From contig DESW01000016.1 in NCBI GenBank assembly GCA_002361425.1, forward strand, positions 1-31,471: a stretch of DNA of 31,471 bases, written 5' to 3'. Below are positions 29,623-31,471 of the stretch, piece after piece. A program made the translations under genes and the position numbers. How positions within the stretch are numbered: position 1 is the stretch's first letter; each line of letters begins with the position of its first letter. Source of the stretch: Candidatus Saccharibacteria bacterium UBA3304. Lineage in GTDB: Bacteria; Patescibacteriota; Saccharimonadia; Saccharimonadales; Saccharimonadaceae. The notes under the pieces were generated by a model, which was not told where the DNA came from, searched no databases, and was given only the letters and a program-made list of their open reading frames with translations.

Positions 29623-30399
29623 ATGGATACTCCACGCAAAAAATACATCATCGCTAACTGGAAAATGAACTTCACTACCGGCGAAGCTAGCCTCTATCTT
29701 AATAAGCTCAGCAACCGCATTCAGCCATCTCGCAAGGTTCAGATAGTTCTTGCGCCAAGCACTGTTTCCCTTCAGCCACTTAGCCTCCAGGTAAACCGCC
29801 GCCAATTCAAACTCGCTGCGCAGAACTTCTACTGGCGCGAATACGGTGCATATACTGGCGAAGTTGCACTCGGTCAGATCCGCGGCCTCGTAGATTACGC
29901 TATCATCGGCCACTCTGAACGCCGCTATGTTTTTAATGAAAGCGAAACAGATATAGCGCAGAAAGTCGCTGCCGCAATCCGTAGCAACGTCACTCCTATT
30001 CTCTGCATCGGTGAAACCGCCCTTGAACGCAAAGACGGCGAAACCGCTGCCGCCATCAATAATCAGCTCACTAGCGGCCTTCACGAAGTCAGCAAAGAAG
30101 ATATCAGCAAAGTTATTATCGCTTACGAACCAGTTTGGGCTATCAGCAGCAATAAGGGCGCTAAACCAGCTGAGCCAATCGATATCATCGAGGCTGAGCG
30201 CATCATCCGCAAGCACATCGCCAAGCTCTACGGCAAAGACGTCGCCGAAGAGATTTCTGTCCTCTACGGTGGCTCCGTCAACAAGGATACCGCTAAAGCT
30301 TATCTTGAAATCGACGGTATTGACGGCCTCTTAATTGGTAGCGCAAGTTTGATTGCAGACCAATTCTGTGCTATCGTAGAGATAGCTAAAGGTGTATAA
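29623..30399 (+). CDS. tpiA: Triose-phosphate isomerase
   Basis: 258 aa, the usual length. It interconverts dihydroxyacetone phosphate and glyceraldehyde-3-phosphate in glycolysis. All signature motifs are visible: ANWKMN (catalytic Lys), the catalytic His in IIGHSERR, the catalytic Glu in IAYEPVWAI, the phosphate-gripping loop 6 region around ISSNKGAKPAEP, and LYGGSVN. Loop 6 looks slightly altered from the canonical GTGxxATxEQ, with AISSNKGAKPAEPID. SD AAAGG is close to the ATG. It follows the 29110 membrane protein by 12 nt, and the next gene begins 1 nt after its stop. Confidence 0.97.
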   Translation: MDTPRKKYIIANWKMNFTTGEASLYLNKLSNRIQPSRKVQIVLAPSTVSLQPLSLQVNRRQFKLAAQNFYWREYGAYTGEVALGQIRGLVDYAIIGHSERRYVFNESETDIAQKVAAAIRSNVTPILCIGETALERKDGETAAAINNQLTSGLHEVSKEDISKVIIAYEPVWAISSNKGAKPAEPIDIIEAERIIRKHIAKLYGKDVAEEISVLYGGSVNKDTAKAYLEIDGIDGLLIGSASLIADQFCAIVEIAKGV

Positions 30400-30400
30400 G

Positions 30401-31204
30401 ATGAGCGACAATATTGACTACAACGAACTAGACAAAGCAGTAAACGCAGCAATCAGCGCCCGTAACGCCGCTAAAGCCCAGCCAAAAGCTGAGCCAAAGC
30501 CAGCTACTCCTAGCGCACCACAAAAACCGGCTGCAAAACCAGCCCACCGTGGCATTATGATGGATTTTGCGCCTCGCCGCACTACCCGTCCAACTGCTAA
30601 GCCAGCCGCAAAAACAGCAGTCAAACCTGTCGCTAAACCAACTCCAGCACCTATTTCCCGTCTTGCTTCCCGCCCAGCCGTAAAACCAGTCACAAAGACC
30701 GTCGCAAGACCAACTGTTGCTCCAGCTAAACCAGTCAGCAAGCCAGCTATGCGCCCCGTGCCAGCTCGCCCTGCTCATCCTATTCAGGCTGCAGCTCGCC
30801 CAGTCCTTAAGCCAGCTGCCAAGTCAGCTGCTCCAGCGCCAAAACCTGCTGCTAAACCAGCAGCAAAGGCAACTACGGCTACCCCAGTTCTCAAGAAACG
30901 CGAAGCGCCAAACGCCAACAACTATTCCCTTGGCGGTCGCTCCCCATTCGTTCTTAATACTAAGGTCGAAAAGCGTCCACTCGGCAAGAATATTCCAGAA
31001 ACTAGCACTTCTGCTCTTCGCAGCACCCGTAACGTTTATAGTCAGAAGAGCCCAACTCGTGCTACTGAAAATGCTAAAAAACATATCATTACTCAGGATC
31101 CAAAGAAAAAATCCGGCTGGCTCTGGACTCTCATTGTCCTCGGTGTTATCGCTGCCGGTGGTGGTCTTGGCTACCTAACCTATCTTCTAGTCTTTGCGCA
31201 TTAG
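30401..31204 (+). CDS. Ala/Lys/Pro-rich protein with C-terminal membrane anchor
   Basis: 267 aa from ATG 30401; a GTG three codons upstream overlaps the tpiA stop and is less likely. The SD AAAGG lies within the end of tpiA. After a short helix (DYNELDKAVNAAISARNAAKA), residues about 28-165 are very rich in Ala, Lys and Pro in degenerate repeats such as KPAAKPA, histone H1-like in composition. A less biased segment follows, then one TM helix at the C-terminus (WLWTLIVLGVIAAGGGLGYLTYLLVF). The basic tail would face the cytoplasm if tail-anchored, where it might bind DNA or other polyanions; if outside it could bind wall polymers. Topology cannot be settled from the sequence. Function unknown. 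Confidence 0.8.
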   Translation: MSDNIDYNELDKAVNAAISARNAAKAQPKAEPKPATPSAPQKPAAKPAHRGIMMDFAPRRTTRPTAKPAAKTAVKPVAKPTPAPISRLASRPAVKPVTKTVARPTVAPAKPVSKPAMRPVPARPAHPIQAAARPVLKPAAKSAAPAPKPAAKPAAKATTATPVLKKREAPNANNYSLGGRSPFVLNTKVEKRPLGKNIPETSTSALRSTRNVYSQKSPTRATENAKKHIITQDPKKKSGWLWTLIVLGVIAAGGGLGYLTYLLVFAH

Positions 31205-31216
31205 GCAATAATCTGA

Positions 31217-31222
31217 TATAAT
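31217..31222 (+). promoter_or_regulatory. Extended -10 promoter for tRNA-His
   Basis: TGATATAAT ends at 31222, with a poor -35 (TTGCGC, 31194-31199) at 17-bp spacing inside the end of the previous gene. It is 20 nt upstream of the tRNA. Confidence 0.6.
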
Positions 31223-31241
31223 ACCAAAGTACGTATCCCTT

Positions 31242-31319
31242 GGTGGGTATAGCTCAGCTGGTTAGAGCGTCGGTTTGTGGCACCGAAGGTCGAAGGTTCG
31301 AACCCTTTTACCCACCCCA
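31242..31319 (+). tRNA. tRNA-His (anticodon GTG)
   Basis: The acceptor GTGGGTA/TACCCAC carries the extra G-1 (31242) opposite C73, the tRNA-His identity element. The anticodon arm is TCGGT-TTGTGGC-ACCGA. The T arm includes TTCGAAC, and CCA is encoded (31317-31319). Confidence 0.97.
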
Positions 31320-31338
31320 TACGTATTTTGGAAAAATT

Positions 31339-31413
31339 GCGGGTTTCATATAACGGTTATTATGTGAGTTTTCCAAACTCAACATGAGAGTTCGACTCTC
31401 TCAACCCGCACCA
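31339..31413 (+). tRNA. tRNA-Gly (anticodon TCC)
   Basis: Acceptor GCGGGTT/AACCCGC, anticodon arm TGAGT-TTTCCAA-ACTCA (TCC at 31372-31374), T arm GAGAG-TTCGACT-CTCTC, A73 and encoded CCA. The D stem is unusually weak (only ATA/TAT). It lies 19 nt after tRNA-His and is probably cotranscribed. Confidence 0.93.
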
Positions 31414-31453
31414 AGCATTAAAATATATCCCATGGGGATATTTTTTAATGCTT
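31413..31453. terminator. Long inverted repeat after the tRNA pair
   Basis: AAGCATTAAAATATATCCC pairs with its complement at 31435-31453 with one mismatch, around CCCATGGG. Internal A and T runs allow termination in both directions. Nothing can be called in the last 18 bases. Confidence 0.7.
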
Positions 31454-31471
31454 CCCTGCAGCGTTAGAGAG

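Noticed and set aside
29368..30216. 282-aa minus-strand ORF over tpiA
   Set aside because: It opposes clear tpiA and 29110 coding sequence and has no start signals.
31339..31413. tRNA-Gly as the UGA-decoding tRNA of SR1/Gracilibacteria
   Set aside because: The anticodon is TCC, not TCA, and TGA serves as a stop in several genes here.

Overview
The window looks like chromosomal DNA of a Patescibacterium (CPR), most likely Candidatus Saccharibacteria (TM7). This is inferred from gene content and sequence style, not from a database search. The signs are a compact genome of intermediate GC, a DnaG primase whose zinc-finger cysteines are replaced (motifs SPWG and WHDFSS), a minimal type IV pilus set, several TATAAT-N6-ATG leaderless promoters, and a simplified envelope-protein repertoire. 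UGA is used as a normal stop (pilT, the GT2 gene and the first ATP-grasp gene all end in TGA), which argues against the UGA=Gly lineages SR1 and Gracilibacteria. No integrase, transposase, CRISPR array or rRNA was seen.

Layout. 1-5268 (minus strand): pilT-pilC-prepilin, rpoD and dnaG. 5348-7239: a membrane protein on the plus strand, then a tight minus-strand operon mscL-orn-yjbR. 7280-8664: a convergent pair of orphan genes, each with a near-consensus promoter, a structured leader and a strong Shine-Dalgarno (SD) site, sharing one bidirectional terminator. 8678-11075: argS, with a third orphan gene diverging from it. 11197-14732: two large paralogous surface proteins with a TasA/camelysin-like N-terminus, one ending in an RPVISLK-type domain and one in BspA/DUF285 repeats. 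14822-18907: pyrG, a metallophosphoesterase, a lipocalin-like membrane protein and an XRE-TM-zinc-ribbon regulator. 18980-21462: a two-gene ATP-grasp operon in which the second protein carries a retropepsin-like (RimB/PF05618-type) domain. 21463-23255: a gene-poor stretch with hairpin repeats, one membrane-anchored protein, a relic of a second metallophosphoesterase gene and tRNA-Arg. 23283-25897: a cellulose-synthase-like GT2 and GH5 endoglucanase operon. 26046-28173: tyrS and a fourth orphan gene. 28264-31204: an HAD phosphomannomutase, a membrane protein, tpiA and an A/K/P-rich membrane-anchored protein. The window ends with tRNA-His and tRNA-Gly.

Two expression styles coexist. Many ordinary genes have TATAAT exactly 6 nt before ATG, so their mRNAs should be leaderless. 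The four orphan genes (7384, 8074-8433, 10497, 27559) instead have a TTGAC/TTGCTT-N17-TGTG(C/A)TATAAT promoter, an approximately 70-200 nt structured leader, a purine-rich SD (perfect GGAGG in three of them) and their own terminator. That contrast, the ATP-grasp/retropepsin operon and the switch-like leader at 8434-8629 are the most promising leads for an undescribed system.
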